The notes under the pieces are model-generated. The model was given only the letters and a program-made list of their open reading frames with translations, was not told the DNA's origin and ran no database searches. The translations under genes were made by a program, and so were the position numbers. From the NCBI GenBank assembly GCA_002308915.1, contig DBWI01000032.1, forward strand, positions 1-22,632: a stretch of 22,632 bases of DNA, written 5' to 3'. Shown in pieces: positions 6,987 through 15,585 of the stretch (position 1 is its first letter; every line of letters starts with the position of its first letter). This stretch comes from Christensenella sp. UBA1242 (GTDB lineage: Bacteria; Bacillota; Clostridia; Christensenellales; UBA1242).

Positions 6987-9045
6987 ATTTACAATCTGGT
7001 GATGAACACTTAATTTTTTTGCCCTTGAAAATTAGTGGGCTGTTGCATTCTGGACATTTTTCGCCATTTGGCATATCCCAACTCATATAATTACATTCTG
7101 GATAACCTGTGCAAGCATAAAATACTTTACCTTTTTTGCTATGTCTTTCTACAACTTCTTTGCCACATTCTGGACATTTGCCCTTGTTTTGATTTTCTTT
7201 TGGCATCTGCATAATGTTTTTGCAAGTAGGATAATTTGAGCAACCCAAGAACTTGCCATACTTTCCTTCTCTTATTACCATCAAATGTCCACATTTATCA
7301 CACTTGATATCAGTTTTTTCTGGTTCTGGTTTTGGTGATACATATGCATTAAAGTTTGCATTTGTTAATAATTGTTTGAAACTTGTCCAGAAATCATTGA
7401 TTACACCTTGCCAATCACACTTTCCTTCTGCAATTTCATCAAGTCTTGTTTCCATATAAGCTGTGAAAGTTACATTTATCATTTTGTTGAAATATTTTTC
7501 CAAAAATCCTGTAACTGACCTGCCTAGCTCTGTTGGTACAAGATATTTTCCATCTTTGTCTGTATATTGTCTTGAAGAAAGAACTGCAACTGTTGGTGCA
7601 TATGTTGCTGGTCTGCCAATTCCTTTCTTTTCCATTGCATCAACAAGTGTTGCTTCTGTGTATCTCGATGGTGGCTTTGTGAATTTTTGTTCTTGTGTTA
7701 ATTTTACAAGTTCCAATACTTCATCTTTGTCGATTTTTGGAATTTTGCAATTTCCTTCTTTTTCTTCTTTGTCTTCTTTTTCAAATGCTTTGTATACACT
7801 TGTCCAACCTGGGAATGCAACAGTTTTCCCTACTGCCTTGAATTCACAGTCATTTGCCTTTACAAGTGCTGTTACGCTATCATATTCTGCTTCTGTCATT
7901 TGACAAGCAACAAATCTTTCATAAATAAGCTTGTATAACTTGTAGCAATCGCTTGGAGCTACATCTTTTATGCTCTCTGGTTTTCTTGCAAGTGAAATAG
8001 GTCTGATGGCTTCGTGAGCATCTTGTGCATTTGCTTTTACGCTAAACACATTTGGTTTTGCTGGCAAATACTCTTTGCCAAATGATTTTTCAATGTGTTC
8101 CCTTGCCATTTTTACTGCGCCTTCACTAATACGAACTGAGTCTGTTCTGATGTATGTGATAAACGCTACTTTTCCTTCGCCTGGGATGTCTATTCCTTCA
8201 TATAGTTGTTGTGCTGCAGAAGTTGTACGCTTTAAGCTTAAACCAAGTTTGTTGAGTGCATCTTGTTGCATTGTACTTGTTGTGAATGGTGCTGGTGCTT
8301 TTGATTTTGACCTTGCTTTTTTGATTGAATCAACAACATATTTTGCACCTTCAAGATTTTTTAGTATTTCATCAACTTGGTCTTTGTTCTTTACTTCTGC
8401 TTTTTTGTCTTTGTACTTATTGAGTGAAGTTTTGAAAGCTAATGAGCCACCAACTTTTTTAAGTTCTGCCCCCATGTTCCAATATTCTTCTGGAACAAAG
8501 CTTTCTATTTCTTTTTCTCTGTCTACTACAATTCTAAGACAAGCAGATTGAACTCTGCCGGCACTTAGTCTTGGTTTAATTTTTTTACATAAAATTGGTG
8601 ATAGTTTGTAACCCATAATTCTATCTAGTATTCTTCTGGCCTGTTGGGCATCAACTAAACTTAAATCAATTGTTCTTGGCTTTGTTAATGCTTCTTCTAC
8701 TGCTGTTTTACTAATTTCGTTAAAAACAATACGACACTTTGAATTTGGGTCAATGTTTAAGCAATAAGCAAGATGCCATGCAATTGCTTCTCCTTCACGG
8801 TCGGGGTCGGTTGCGAGCAATATTTCATCTGCCTTTTTTGCCTTTTTTTGTATGTCATCTATTACAGATTGTTTGTCTGGTAATATTTCATATCTTGGTT
8901 CATAATTGTTTGTTATATCCACACCAAAAGACTTTTCTGGAAGGTCTCTTACATGTCCTTTTGAAAATACAACAAGATAGTCTTTGCCTAAATATTTTTG
9001 CAAAGTTTCTCTTTTTCCTGGTGATTCAATTACTACAAGTTTCAT
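6973..9045 (-). CDS. topA: DNA topoisomerase I
   Basis: Type IA topoisomerase (690 residues) that relaxes negative supercoils. The TOPRIM domain starts VVIESPGKRETLQKYLG and has ATDPDREGEAIAWHL (79-92). SAGRVQSACLRI is at 161-172, and the active-site tyrosine is Tyr298 in TYIRTDS. The C-terminus carries three four-cysteine zinc ribbons (about 575-690): CDKCGHL..CSNYPTC, CPECGKE..CTGYPEC and CPECNSP..CSSPDC. The ATG follows GGAGATAGTA. It sits between dprA (18-base gap) and trmFO (overlap). Confidence 0.97.
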   Translation of the reverse strand: MKLVVIESPGKRETLQKYLGKDYLVVFSKGHVRDLPEKSFGVDITNNYEPRYEILPDKQSVIDDIQKKAKKADEILLATDPDREGEAIAWHLAYCLNIDPNSKCRIVFNEISKTAVEEALTKPRTIDLSLVDAQQARRILDRIMGYKLSPILCKKIKPRLSAGRVQSACLRIVVDREKEIESFVPEEYWNMGAELKKVGGSLAFKTSLNKYKDKKAEVKNKDQVDEILKNLEGAKYVVDSIKKARSKSKAPAPFTTSTMQQDALNKLGLSLKRTTSAAQQLYEGIDIPGEGKVAFITYIRTDSVRISEGAVKMAREHIEKSFGKEYLPAKPNVFSVKANAQDAHEAIRPISLARKPESIKDVAPSDCYKLYKLIYERFVACQMTEAEYDSVTALVKANDCEFKAVGKTVAFPGWTSVYKAFEKEDKEEKEGNCKIPKIDKDEVLELVKLTQEQKFTKPPSRYTEATLVDAMEKKGIGRPATYAPTVAVLSSRQYTDKDGKYLVPTELGRSVTGFLEKYFNKMINVTFTAYMETRLDEIAEGKCDWQGVINDFWTSFKQLLTNANFNAYVSPKPEPEKTDIKCDKCGHLMVIREGKYGKFLGCSNYPTCKNIMQMPKENQNKGKCPECGKEVVERHSKKGKVFYACTGYPECNYMSWDMPNGEKCPECNSPLIFKGKKIKCSSPDCKYVKQ

Positions 9046-9063
9046 TACTATCTCCTATTTTTT

Positions 9064-10149
9064 TTACACCGAATAAAAGTTACCCGGCAATTTTTTTATT
9101 ATTCCACGAATTTGCATTGTTGTCAAACAAGTGTTAAGGTTTTGGACAGAAAATCCAGTAAAATTTTGCAAATCGTCAAAATTCTTCTCTCCTTCAACAA
9201 GATAATCATAAATTTTCTGTTCGTCAAATGAAAGTTGAACTTTTTCTTTTTTTTGTGTTTTGTATGCTATGCCATATTGCTCCAAAATATCACTTGGACT
9301 TGTTACACAGGCGCCATGACCATACTTGATTATATTGTTTGTTGCTTCGCTTTTTGGACTTGTGATATTGCCTGGCACACTAAACACATCAATTCCCATT
9401 TCCAATGCAAAATCTTTTGTGTATAATGAGCCACTTTTTTGTGCTGCTTCGGTTATAAGCACACCTTGGCTAAGTGCTGCAATTATTCTGTTTCTTGCAG
9501 GAAATGAATATGTGCGTGCCTGATAAGTTGGATAATATTCTGTTAAAATCAATCCATTCTCTGCGATTTGTTTTGCTAGATTTATGTTTGATGCGGGATA
9601 GAACTTTTCAAAACCACTGCCAAGAACTGCAATAGTGTTGCCACCATACTTTAGCGCTGTTTCGTGTGATATTTTATCAACACCAGTTGAAAGTCCACTA
9701 ACAATAGTTAAACCTGCATTGGTTAGTTCTTTTGCAAACATAATTGTTATATCTTTGCCATAAAATGTTGGATTTCTTGTTCCAACAATCGCAATACTCT
9801 TTGTGTTTACTAAATCCAAATTACCTTTGTAATATAGGATAAATGGCGATTGAGCAAGTTTGAATAAATTTTTTGGATAATCATTATGTTCTATTGTTGT
9901 GTATTTGACATTTTTGTTTTTTAGATAAGCTTCAAATGTTTCAAAAGAAAATTCAGTATATCGCTTTTTGAAGTTGTTGTAATCTTTTGCAAATAATTCA
10001 ATCAAAAAGCTATCATCATTTTCTAGGGCAGACAAAAAATTGCCTATAGGTTTATAGTGCTCTTTTATGTCTGAACATTTTTTGTGTGTTAACTCTAATG
10101 CAGACATCAAAATATATGCTTTATCACTATCACTAATCATTATACCCAA
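9064..10149 (-). CDS. dprA: DprA/Smf, DNA-processing protein
   Basis: Loads RecA onto incoming single-stranded DNA in natural transformation; it is also common in organisms not known to be competent. The extended Rossmann domain shows AIVGTRNP (120-127), SGLSTGVD (151-158), LGSGFEKFYP (176-185), FPARNRIIAALS (216-227) and SVPGNI (257-262). A winged-helix domain ends the protein (about 305-361). There are two possible starts: a TTG at 10149 with AGGA four bases upstream, and an ATG at 10140 that overlaps the comM stop (TAATG). The second gives a protein three residues shorter. Confidence 0.95.
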   Translation of the reverse strand: MGIMISDSDKAYILMSALELTHKKCSDIKEHYKPIGNFLSALENDDSFLIELFAKDYNNFKKRYTEFSFETFEAYLKNKNVKYTTIEHNDYPKNLFKLAQSPFILYYKGNLDLVNTKSIAIVGTRNPTFYGKDITIMFAKELTNAGLTIVSGLSTGVDKISHETALKYGGNTIAVLGSGFEKFYPASNINLAKQIAENGLILTEYYPTYQARTYSFPARNRIIAALSQGVLITEAAQKSGSLYTKDFALEMGIDVFSVPGNITSPKSEATNNIIKYGHGACVTSPSDILEQYGIAYKTQKKEKVQLSFDEQKIYDYLVEGEKNFDDLQNFTGFSVQNLNTCLTTMQIRGIIKKLPGNFYSV

Positions 10150-11675
10150 TATTTCCTATCTAACGACCTGTATTGTATTGCTTCTGCTATATGTTGTGGC
10201 TGTATATCTTTGCAACCATCAATATCTGCTATTGTTCTTGCTACTTTTAGTATTCTGTCATGTGCACGGGCTGACAAATTTAGATTGTTGAAAGCAAGTT
10301 CCATTATCTTTTTGCCTTCTTCGTCAAGCTGACAATATTTTTTTGTTTGTGCTGCATTCATTTTTGCATTTGAATAAATTTTGCTATCAGAAAATCTTTC
10401 TAGTTGAACTTTTCTTGCCTTGTCTACCCTTTGCTTGATGCTTGCAGAACTTTCTGCTTCTTGTGTTGATGTTAAGTCATCATATGTAACATTATCAACT
10501 TCTACATGCAAATCTATTCTGTCCATAATTGGTCCACTTAGTTTTGATAAATATTTGTGGATTTGTGCAGATGAGCATCTGCATTCTTTTGTTTTTGAAC
10601 CATAGTTTCCACATGGACATGGATTCATGCTTGCTATCAAAATGAACGAAGCTGGATATGTTATAGTTTGAAGTGCTCTTGCAACAGTTATTTGACCATC
10701 TTCCAAAGGTTGACGCAATGTTTCTATAAAGTGTCTTGTATATTCCGGCATTTCATCTAGGAACAATACGCCATTGTGTGCAAGACTTATTTCACCTGGC
10801 TTGCTGTGTGGTCCACCACCAACTAAACTAACAGCTGTGGCTGTGTGATGTGGTGTTCTGAATGGTCTTTCAAGGACTATTCCTTCGTTTAGGTCAAGTT
10901 CACCTGCAACACTATGAATTTTGGTTACTTCTAATGCTTCTTCGAATGTCATATCTGGCATGATGCTTGGAAAACATCTTGCAAGCATTGTTTTGCCACT
11001 ACCTGGTGGGCCAATCATCATAATATTATGTCCACCTGCTGCAGCAATTTCCAATGCTCTTTTGGCACTAAATTGACCTTTGACATATTTCATGTCAAGA
11101 TGTCTATCCTTTTGGATTTCCTTTAAATTTTCATAGTTTGAGCTTTCTACTTTTTCTAGTATTGTTTCATTATTGTAATACTTAACTAATTCACTAAGAT
11201 TTTTTACTGTGTGAACAGTTATTCCTTCAATAAAACTGGCTTCTTTTGTGTTTTCGTATGGAATGATGAAATCTGTATAACCATTTTCTTTTGCAGAAAT
11301 GAGTATTGGCAAAACACCATTAACTTTTTTTACATCTCCATTAAGTGATAACTCACCCAAAAAGATTGTGTTGCCTAGCATTTTGTAATCAATTTGTTCT
11401 GTTGCAGAAAGTATTGCAACAGCAATTCCAAGGTCATAAAGTGGACCTGTTTTTTTTATGTCTGCAGGTGCAAGATTACAAGTAATGGCTGACATTGGAT
11501 AATTTAGACAACTATTTTTGATTGCACTTTTTACCCTTTCTTTTGATTCTTTGATTGCTGTGTCACCTAGTCCAACAATATCAAATTTTGGAAGACCTAC
11601 TCCAATATCAACTTCTATTGTCATCTTGTAACCATCAATACCTTCTAATCCATAACTCAATACTTTTGAAAGCAT
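10140..11675 (-). CDS. comM: ComM/YifB, Mg-chelatase-like AAA+ ATPase
   Basis: A 511-residue YifB-family ATPase. ComM homologues act as branch-migration helicases during transformation. The N-terminal Lon-protease-like domain (1-170, GLPKFDIVGLGDTAIKE) lacks obvious protease function. Walker A GPPGSGKT is at 222-229 and Walker B VLFLDE at 303-308. MNPCPCGNYG and ECRC form the cysteine cluster typical of the family. GAGG lies four bases before the ATG. It heads a seven-gene operon running to trxA, with dprA immediately after it. Confidence 0.96.
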   Translation of the reverse strand: MLSKVLSYGLEGIDGYKMTIEVDIGVGLPKFDIVGLGDTAIKESKERVKSAIKNSCLNYPMSAITCNLAPADIKKTGPLYDLGIAVAILSATEQIDYKMLGNTIFLGELSLNGDVKKVNGVLPILISAKENGYTDFIIPYENTKEASFIEGITVHTVKNLSELVKYYNNETILEKVESSNYENLKEIQKDRHLDMKYVKGQFSAKRALEIAAAGGHNIMMIGPPGSGKTMLARCFPSIMPDMTFEEALEVTKIHSVAGELDLNEGIVLERPFRTPHHTATAVSLVGGGPHSKPGEISLAHNGVLFLDEMPEYTRHFIETLRQPLEDGQITVARALQTITYPASFILIASMNPCPCGNYGSKTKECRCSSAQIHKYLSKLSGPIMDRIDLHVEVDNVTYDDLTSTQEAESSASIKQRVDKARKVQLERFSDSKIYSNAKMNAAQTKKYCQLDEEGKKIMELAFNNLNLSARAHDRILKVARTIADIDGCKDIQPQHIAEAIQYRSLDRKYWV

Positions 11676-11693
11676 AGTACCTCACTGATTACT

Positions 11694-11744
11694 ATTGTAT
11701 AATGAAAACAAAAAATAAGGCAAACAAAAAAGACGTTTTTTGTT
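11694..11744 (-). promoter_or_regulatory. Promoter of the comM-trxA operon with an adjacent AT hairpin
   Basis: On the minus strand TTGCCT (11718-11723) and TACAAT (11694-11699) are 18 bases apart, with initiation predicted just before the ribosome binding site. Directly upstream, AACAAAAAA (11723-11731) and TTTTTTGTT (11736-11744) form a perfect 9-bp AT-rich inverted repeat around GACG, touching the -35. Its role is unknown. Confidence 0.5.
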
Positions 11745-11792
11745 ATATTTAATTTTATTACATTATTTATAGTACTAATATAAATAAAAAAA

Positions 11793-11811
11793 CCACCAGA
11801 TTCACTGGTGG
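11793..11811 (-). terminator. Terminator of the small lipoprotein gene
   Basis: CCACCAG pairs with CTGGTGG around a five-base loop. The minus strand continues into seven T. The plus strand carries five T after the stem. Confidence 0.9.
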
Positions 11812-11826
11812 ATTTTTATTGTTGAT

Positions 11827-12012
11827 TTATAGATTTACAACCACATCATTTAAATCATAATCTGCTGGCTCATTAACATCTGTGGTTACATCAGTTTCTG
11901 CTCTTCTCATTTTTCCAGAACTAGAATTGGAAGCACCACAACCTGTAAGTATGAGTGCATTTACGGCAAATAATAAAAGCAATATGCTAAGCATTTTTAT
12001 AACCTTTTTCAT
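11827..12012 (-). CDS. Small predicted lipoprotein, function unknown
   Basis: A 61-residue protein with a positively charged N-terminus (MKKVIK), a hydrophobic stretch to residue 22 and a lipobox ending LTGC with Cys25. The lipidated mature protein would be about 37 residues, Ser-rich and then acidic (ETDVTTDVNEPADYDLNDVV), with no fold I recognise. AAGGGGGG, seven bases before the ATG, is an acceptable though G-heavy ribosome binding site. It is a single-gene unit between two terminators. It could be a cell-surface peptide or a lipoprotein whose signal peptide has a signalling role; neither is shown. Confidence 0.75.
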   Translation of the reverse strand: MKKVIKMLSILLLLFAVNALILTGCGASNSSSGKMRRAETDVTTDVNEPADYDLNDVVVNL

Positions 12013-12071
12013 TATTTAACCCCCCTTTTTGTATCATAATAACCTATGACTTCAATATTATGTTAACACTT

Positions 12072-12100
12072 ATTATATAAAATAACAAATAAATTGATAA
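12072..12100 (-). promoter_or_regulatory. Candidate promoter of the small lipoprotein gene
   Basis: TTATCA (12095-12100) and a perfect TATAAT (12072-12077) are 17 bases apart on the minus strand, just downstream of the rplS terminator. The region is very AT-rich, so other choices exist. Confidence 0.4.
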
Positions 12101-12102
12101 AA

Positions 12103-12126
12103 AAAATAACCCGTTAAGGTTATTTT
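12103..12126 (-). terminator. Terminator of rplS
   Basis: AAAATAACC and GGTTATTTT form a perfect 9-bp stem around CGTTAA. The minus-strand continuation is a run of eight T. Confidence 0.85.
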
Positions 12127-12133
12127 AAAAACT

Positions 12134-12481
12134 CTAGTTGTTATCTGCTGATTTGATTTTTGCAGCTTTTCCTGTGAGTTCACGAACATAATACAATTTT
12201 GCTCTTCTTGGTGAACCCTTACGTACAACGTCTACATGATCTACAAGTGGTGAATGTAATGGGAAAGTTCTTTCTACACCAACACCATAAGAAATTCTTC
12301 TTACTGTGAAAGTTTCACGAACACTACCATTCTTTCTTGCTATTACAACACCTTCGTATGCTTGTAATCTGTACTTTTCACCTTCTTTAATCTTAACCCA
12401 TACTTTTACAGTATCGCCAACATTAAATTTTGGTGCATCATCTTTCAAGTTTTCTTTTTCGATAATGTCTATAATATTCAC
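12134..12481 (-). CDS. rplS: 50S ribosomal protein L19
   Basis: L19 (115 residues) sits at the 30S-50S interface. Typical sequence blocks are [48 protein letters not shown] and [11 protein letters not shown]. The start is GTG at 12481, set by AGGAGG nine bases upstream; the stop is TAG. In Bacillus it lies inside the trmD operon, but here it is a separate unit beyond yraN with its own promoter, leader and terminator. Confidence 0.97.
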   Translation of the reverse strand: MNIIDIIEKENLKDDAPKFNVGDTVKVWVKIKEGEKYRLQAYEGVVIARKNGSVRETFTVRRISYGVGVERTFPLHSPLVDHVDVVRKGSPRRAKLYYVRELTGKAAKIKSADNN

Positions 12482-12553
12482 TGACTTTTTCCTCCTATTA
12501 TAATCCCAAAGTGTTCTTAACCAATAAAAATTGTCAGCGGACCACTCGAAGTC
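12482..12553 (-). promoter_or_regulatory. Structured 5' leader of rplS, candidate L19 autoregulatory leader
   Basis: The roughly 72-base leader can fold as three nested stems: GACTT (12549-12553) with AAGTC (12483-12487), GAGTG (12543-12547) with CACTT (12509-12513, one G-U), and CAAT (12530-12533) with ATTG (12522-12525). The outermost stem encloses the AGGAGG. L19 leaders are a known Bacillota class in which the protein represses its own mRNA; membership here is inferred from position and fold, not from a covariance search. Confidence 0.5.
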
Positions 12554-12559
12554 GTGTAA

Positions 12560-12588
12560 ATAATATCATATATGTAAAATAAATACAA
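12560..12588 (-). promoter_or_regulatory. Promoter of rplS
   Basis: TTGTAT (12583-12588) and TATTAT (12560-12565) are 17 bases apart on the minus strand, with initiation predicted at about 12553, the first base of the leader stem. Confidence 0.65.
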
Positions 12589-12603
12589 GTGTTTTTTTGT
12601 ATT
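12582..12603 (-). terminator. Weak AT-rich terminator-like hairpin after yraN
   Basis: AATACAA and TTGTATT form a 7-bp stem around an eight-base loop; the minus-strand tail is only TATTTTAC. It overlaps the rplS -35, so read-through from the yraN operon into rplS is possible. Confidence 0.35.
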
Positions 12604-12625
12604 TTTTTAAACTATTTTTTTAAAC
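12600..12625. repeat. Perfect tandem duplication of a 13-mer
   Basis: TATTTTTTTAAAC occurs twice back to back (12600-12612, 12613-12625). The second copy covers the last codons and stop of yraN. Replication slippage in an AT run is the simplest explanation. Confidence 0.8.
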
Positions 12626-12961
12626 AAATGCATTTTGTATGTGATTTATGTTTTCACCTAATATTTCTATCACATCAAAGCGGCAATTTTTATCAAAATT
12701 TTTTGTTTTTTGAAGATACCACGTTGCAACCATTTTTATTTTGCGTTGCTTATATGGTGTAACAGCTTCTCGTGGTAGACCATATTTTGTGCTATTTCTC
12801 TTTTTTACTTCAACAAATATAATTGTGTTATCTTTTGTTGCAATTATGTCTATTTCACCAATTTTACACTTGTAATTTGTTTCCAAAATTTTATAATTAT
12901 TTTCAATTAGATAGTGAAATGCTTGAGCCTCTCCTGAATTACCTTGAATTTTTGTATTCAT
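12620..12961 (-). CDS. YraN, UPF0102 endonuclease-like protein
   Basis: A 113-residue member of the YraN/UPF0102 family, which has a restriction-endonuclease-like fold and no firm function. The conserved core is visible: GEAQAFHYL near the N-terminus, then GEIDIIA and TIIFVEVKKR, which supply the Asp and Glu-x-Lys of the predicted nuclease site. The ATG overlaps the rnhB stop by one base (TAATG). It is the last gene of the ylxM-to-yraN operon. Confidence 0.92.
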   Translation of the reverse strand: MNTKIQGNSGEAQAFHYLIENNYKILETNYKCKIGEIDIIATKDNTIIFVEVKKRNSTKYGLPREAVTPYKQRKIKMVATWYLQKTKNFDKNCRFDVIEILGENINHIQNAFV

Positions 12962-13566
12962 TAATTACCTTCCACAAAGTTTTTTATAAATGTATCACGA
13001 TGAATTGGACATTTGCCATATTTTTTTAGTGCTTCAATATGTTCTTTTGTTCCATAGCCTTTGTGTTTTTTGAAATTGTACTCTGGATATTTTGCATCTA
13101 GCTCTTCCATTAACCTATCTCTGTATACTTTGGCTAAAATTGAAGCAGCTGCAATTGAATAACTTTTTGCATCACCTTTGATGATTGGAAAACACTCAAC
13201 ACCATTGTTTAAGCCTTTTACAGCATCAACAAGCACGATGTCTGGATTGACTGACAACTGTTTTACGCAATTGTTCATTCCTTGCTTTGTGGCTTCCAAA
13301 ATGTTTATTTTGTCTATTGTTATATGGTCAACTTCACAAATTTTGTAGGCAATTGCTGTGCTGATTATTTTGTCGTATAGTTCGTCTCTCTTTTTTGCAG
13401 AGAGTTTTTTGCTATCGTTTACACCATCAATAATTTTGTCTTCTTCAAGTGGCATAATTACACAAGCGCAAACAACAGGTCCAGCAAGTGGGCCCCTGCC
13501 TGCTTCATCCATTCCTGCAATTAGTTTGTACCCTTTTGACTCAAACTCTCTTTCGTACTCTAACAT
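12961..13566 (-). CDS. rnhB: Ribonuclease HII
   Basis: Cuts the RNA strand of RNA-DNA hybrids and initiates removal of single ribonucleotides from DNA. In its 201 residues the motif AGMDEAGRGPLAGPV gives Asp20 and Glu21. VNDSKKLS follows, then VDAV (Asp114) and GDAKSYSIAAASILAKVYRD (Asp132), so the four acidic active-site residues are present. GAGG five bases before the ATG is encoded in the end of rbgA, and the two genes abut without a gap. Confidence 0.96.
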   Translation of the reverse strand: MLEYEREFESKGYKLIAGMDEAGRGPLAGPVVCACVIMPLEEDKIIDGVNDSKKLSAKKRDELYDKIISTAIAYKICEVDHITIDKINILEATKQGMNNCVKQLSVNPDIVLVDAVKGLNNGVECFPIIKGDAKSYSIAAASILAKVYRDRLMEELDAKYPEYNFKKHKGYGTKEHIEALKKYGKCPIHRDTFIKNFVEGN

Positions 13567-14406
13567 TTATACCTCATCTAATGTGATTTTGCCTAGCTTG
13601 CCTTTTTTGAATTCTTCCAAAACAAAACTGCAAGTTCTGTCATAATCTATATCTCCTTTAAGCATAAAATGCTTAAAAATTGAAATGTCTTCCAAAACTT
13701 CTAGTGCTGTTTTTGTTGTGTCAACATTATATCTTTCTTTTAAGCTGTTTGGATAACTTTTGATTAAAATTTCAACCAAAGATAGTGCCAATTCATTTTG
13801 GTCAAGGATTTCTCCTTTGATGCTACCAATTAGTGCCAAGTTTGTTGCAATAGTTTGATTATCTAAGTTTGGCCAAAGTGTTCCAGGAGTGTCTAATAGT
13901 TCAAAACCATTTTTTAGTTTTACCCATTGTTTGCCCCTTGTTACGCCAGCCCTGTCGCCTGTGATTGCCTTTTTTTGACCACACAAGTTGTTAACAAGTG
14001 TACTTTTGCCAGAGTTTGGAACTCCAACAACCATTGCTCTTAAAAATGCATTCATTCCCTTTGCTTTGTATTTTTCTAACTTTGCCTTGCATAATTCTTT
14101 CATTATTGGTTCAATTGTTGAATTTGCACCACTAGTTGTACTTGTTAAAACAATGCACTTTGAATTTTGCATTGATGATAACTTTTGTTGAACTACTTTA
14201 ATTTTGTTTTCATCGCCAAGGTCTGCCTTGTTGATGACATACAAAATTGGTTTGTTGATGCTTAAAGCATCAAATTTTGGATTAAAACATGAAAAAGGTG
14301 CTCTGGAATCCAGAACATAAATTAGCATATCTACATTTTTAATTTCTCCCGTCATTTGATTTAAGGACTTTGCCATATGACCAGGAAACCAATTTATTTT
14401 TGCCAT
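13567..14406 (-). CDS. rbgA: RbgA/YlqF, 50S ribosome assembly GTPase
   Basis: Circularly permuted GTPase needed for late 50S maturation in Bacillus. The N-terminal INWFPGHMAKS is characteristic. GTPase motifs come in permuted order: G4 NKAD (59-62), then G1 GVPNSGKS (128-135), then G3 DTPG (172-175). The C-terminal RNA-binding helical domain (about 190-279) follows. AGGTG lies before the ATG, and the gene directly follows trmD. Confidence 0.95.
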   Translation of the reverse strand: MAKINWFPGHMAKSLNQMTGEIKNVDMLIYVLDSRAPFSCFNPKFDALSINKPILYVINKADLGDENKIKVVQQKLSSMQNSKCIVLTSTTSGANSTIEPIMKELCKAKLEKYKAKGMNAFLRAMVVGVPNSGKSTLVNNLCGQKKAITGDRAGVTRGKQWVKLKNGFELLDTPGTLWPNLDNQTIATNLALIGSIKGEILDQNELALSLVEILIKSYPNSLKERYNVDTTKTALEVLEDISIFKHFMLKGDIDYDRTCSFVLEEFKKGKLGKITLDEV

Positions 14407-15078
14407 TTATTCACCTTTTTTTAATAAATCTGGGCGTCTGTTTTCTGTTATTTGTTGTGATTGTTGTTCACGCCACTCTTTTATTTTTTTATGATTGCCA
14501 GAAAGTAATACTTCGGGTACTGCTTTGCCCTCAAAATTGTCTGGCTTTGTGTATTGTGGATACTCTAGGAGCCCATTGGAAAAACTTTCTTCTTCTAATG
14601 AATTTTCTGTTATTACATTTGGAATATTTCGAACAATGCTGTCAATCATGACCATTGCAGGAAGTTCTCCACCCGTTAGAACATAATCTCCTATTGAAAT
14701 TTCTTCTGCATTCAAAATTTCTAGTGCTCTTTCGTCAACACCTTCATAATGTCCGCAAAGAATTATGAGATGCTCTTGTTTTGCCAAATCTTTTGCAATT
14801 TGTTGATTGAATGTTTTGCCTTTTGGGCTTGTGAATATTACTTTTGCTCCACTTACATCTAAACTTCTGAAAGCATCAACAATTGGTTGAGCCATCATTA
14901 CCATACCAGCACCACCACCATATGGTGTGTCGTCACATTTTTTGTGTGCATCTTTTGAAAAATCTCGAATATTAACTACGTTAATTTGGAATAGTTTTTT
15001 GTCTTGGCCACGCTTTAATATGCTATGGTCAAGAGCAGAAAACATTTCTGGAAAAAGTGTCAAAATGTCTATTTTCAT
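14407..15078 (-). CDS. trmD: TrmD, tRNA m1G37 methyltransferase
   Basis: SPOUT-family enzyme that methylates G37 next to the anticodon and prevents +1 frameshifting. The 223-residue protein has [11 protein letters not shown] (51-61), [10 protein letters not shown] (108-117) and [12 protein letters not shown] (129-140) of the trefoil knot, and the C-terminal [11 protein letters not shown] and LLSGNHKKI. The position of the catalytic aspartate of E. coli TrmD (Asp169, in EDSF) is Glu164 in EESF; similar acidic swaps occur in some Clostridia as far as I recall. Its ATG overlaps the rimM stop as ATGA. It is slightly shorter than Bacillus TrmD at the C-terminus. Confidence 0.95.
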   Translation of the reverse strand: MKIDILTLFPEMFSALDHSILKRGQDKKLFQINVVNIRDFSKDAHKKCDDTPYGGGAGMVMMAQPIVDAFRSLDVSGAKVIFTSPKGKTFNQQIAKDLAKQEHLIILCGHYEGVDERALEILNAEEISIGDYVLTGGELPAMVMIDSIVRNIPNVITENSLEEESFSNGLLEYPQYTKPDNFEGKAVPEVLLSGNHKKIKEWREQQSQQITENRRPDLLKKGE

Positions 15079-15572
15079 ACTTTTGCCTCGTCATATAAAT
15101 CTCTTTTGGCAACAATTTTTTTGTCTGTTGTGTTGATATCAACAAAAATTCTTGTTGCAAAAGGCACCATTACTTCTCTACCTTCTTCCAAAATGACAAA
15201 TATGTCTGTTGCTCCATAGTTTTCTATATCTAAAATTGTGCCAAGATAGTTTTCATTTTCATCGTAGATTTCGCAGCCAATTATGTCATCAGTAAAATAT
15301 GTGTCTGGATTAAGATTGATTTCTTCTTCATCAACATACACATCTTTGTTTCTATATTTTTCTGCAACATCCCTGTCGCTAACACCTGGCAAAGTTACAT
15401 AGAAAAATCCATTTCGCACTGCCCAATTCTTTACTTTTATTAGTTCTCCATTTTCGCTAAAGCTAATGCTGGATATTTTTTTGAATTGGTTGAGTTTGTC
15501 ATCATTTGGATATATTTTTAGTTCGCCTTTTATGCCTTGTGGCTTTACGATTTTTCCAATTAATACTCTCAT
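15075..15572 (-). CDS. rimM: RimM, 16S rRNA processing factor
   Basis: Assists 30S head assembly by binding S19. The 165-residue protein starts [19 protein letters not shown], the family signature, followed by a PRC-barrel domain (about 90-165, [17 protein letters not shown]). The frame extends upstream to a TTG at 15587, but the ATG at 15572 has GGAG five bases upstream and gives the normal N-terminus. It ends with TGA overlapping the trmD start. Confidence 0.95.
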   Translation of the reverse strand: MRVLIGKIVKPQGIKGELKIYPNDDKLNQFKKISSISFSENGELIKVKNWAVRNGFFYVTLPGVSDRDVAEKYRNKDVYVDEEEINLNPDTYFTDDIIGCEIYDENENYLGTILDIENYGATDIFVILEEGREVMVPFATRIFVDINTTDKKIVAKRDLYDEAKV

Positions 15573-15585
15573 TTTGTCTCCATAC

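Noticed and set aside
8075..8551. 158-residue plus-strand frame opposite topA, and similar long plus-strand frames opposite hslU, comM and trmFO
   Set aside because: All are shadows of conserved minus-strand genes; low-complexity Ser/Phe/Leu-rich translations and no start signals.
15075..15078. Use of TGA as tryptophan (Mollicutes-type code)
   Set aside because: rimM ends in TGA within an ATGA overlap with the trmD start, and Trp residues in conserved positions are encoded by TGG.
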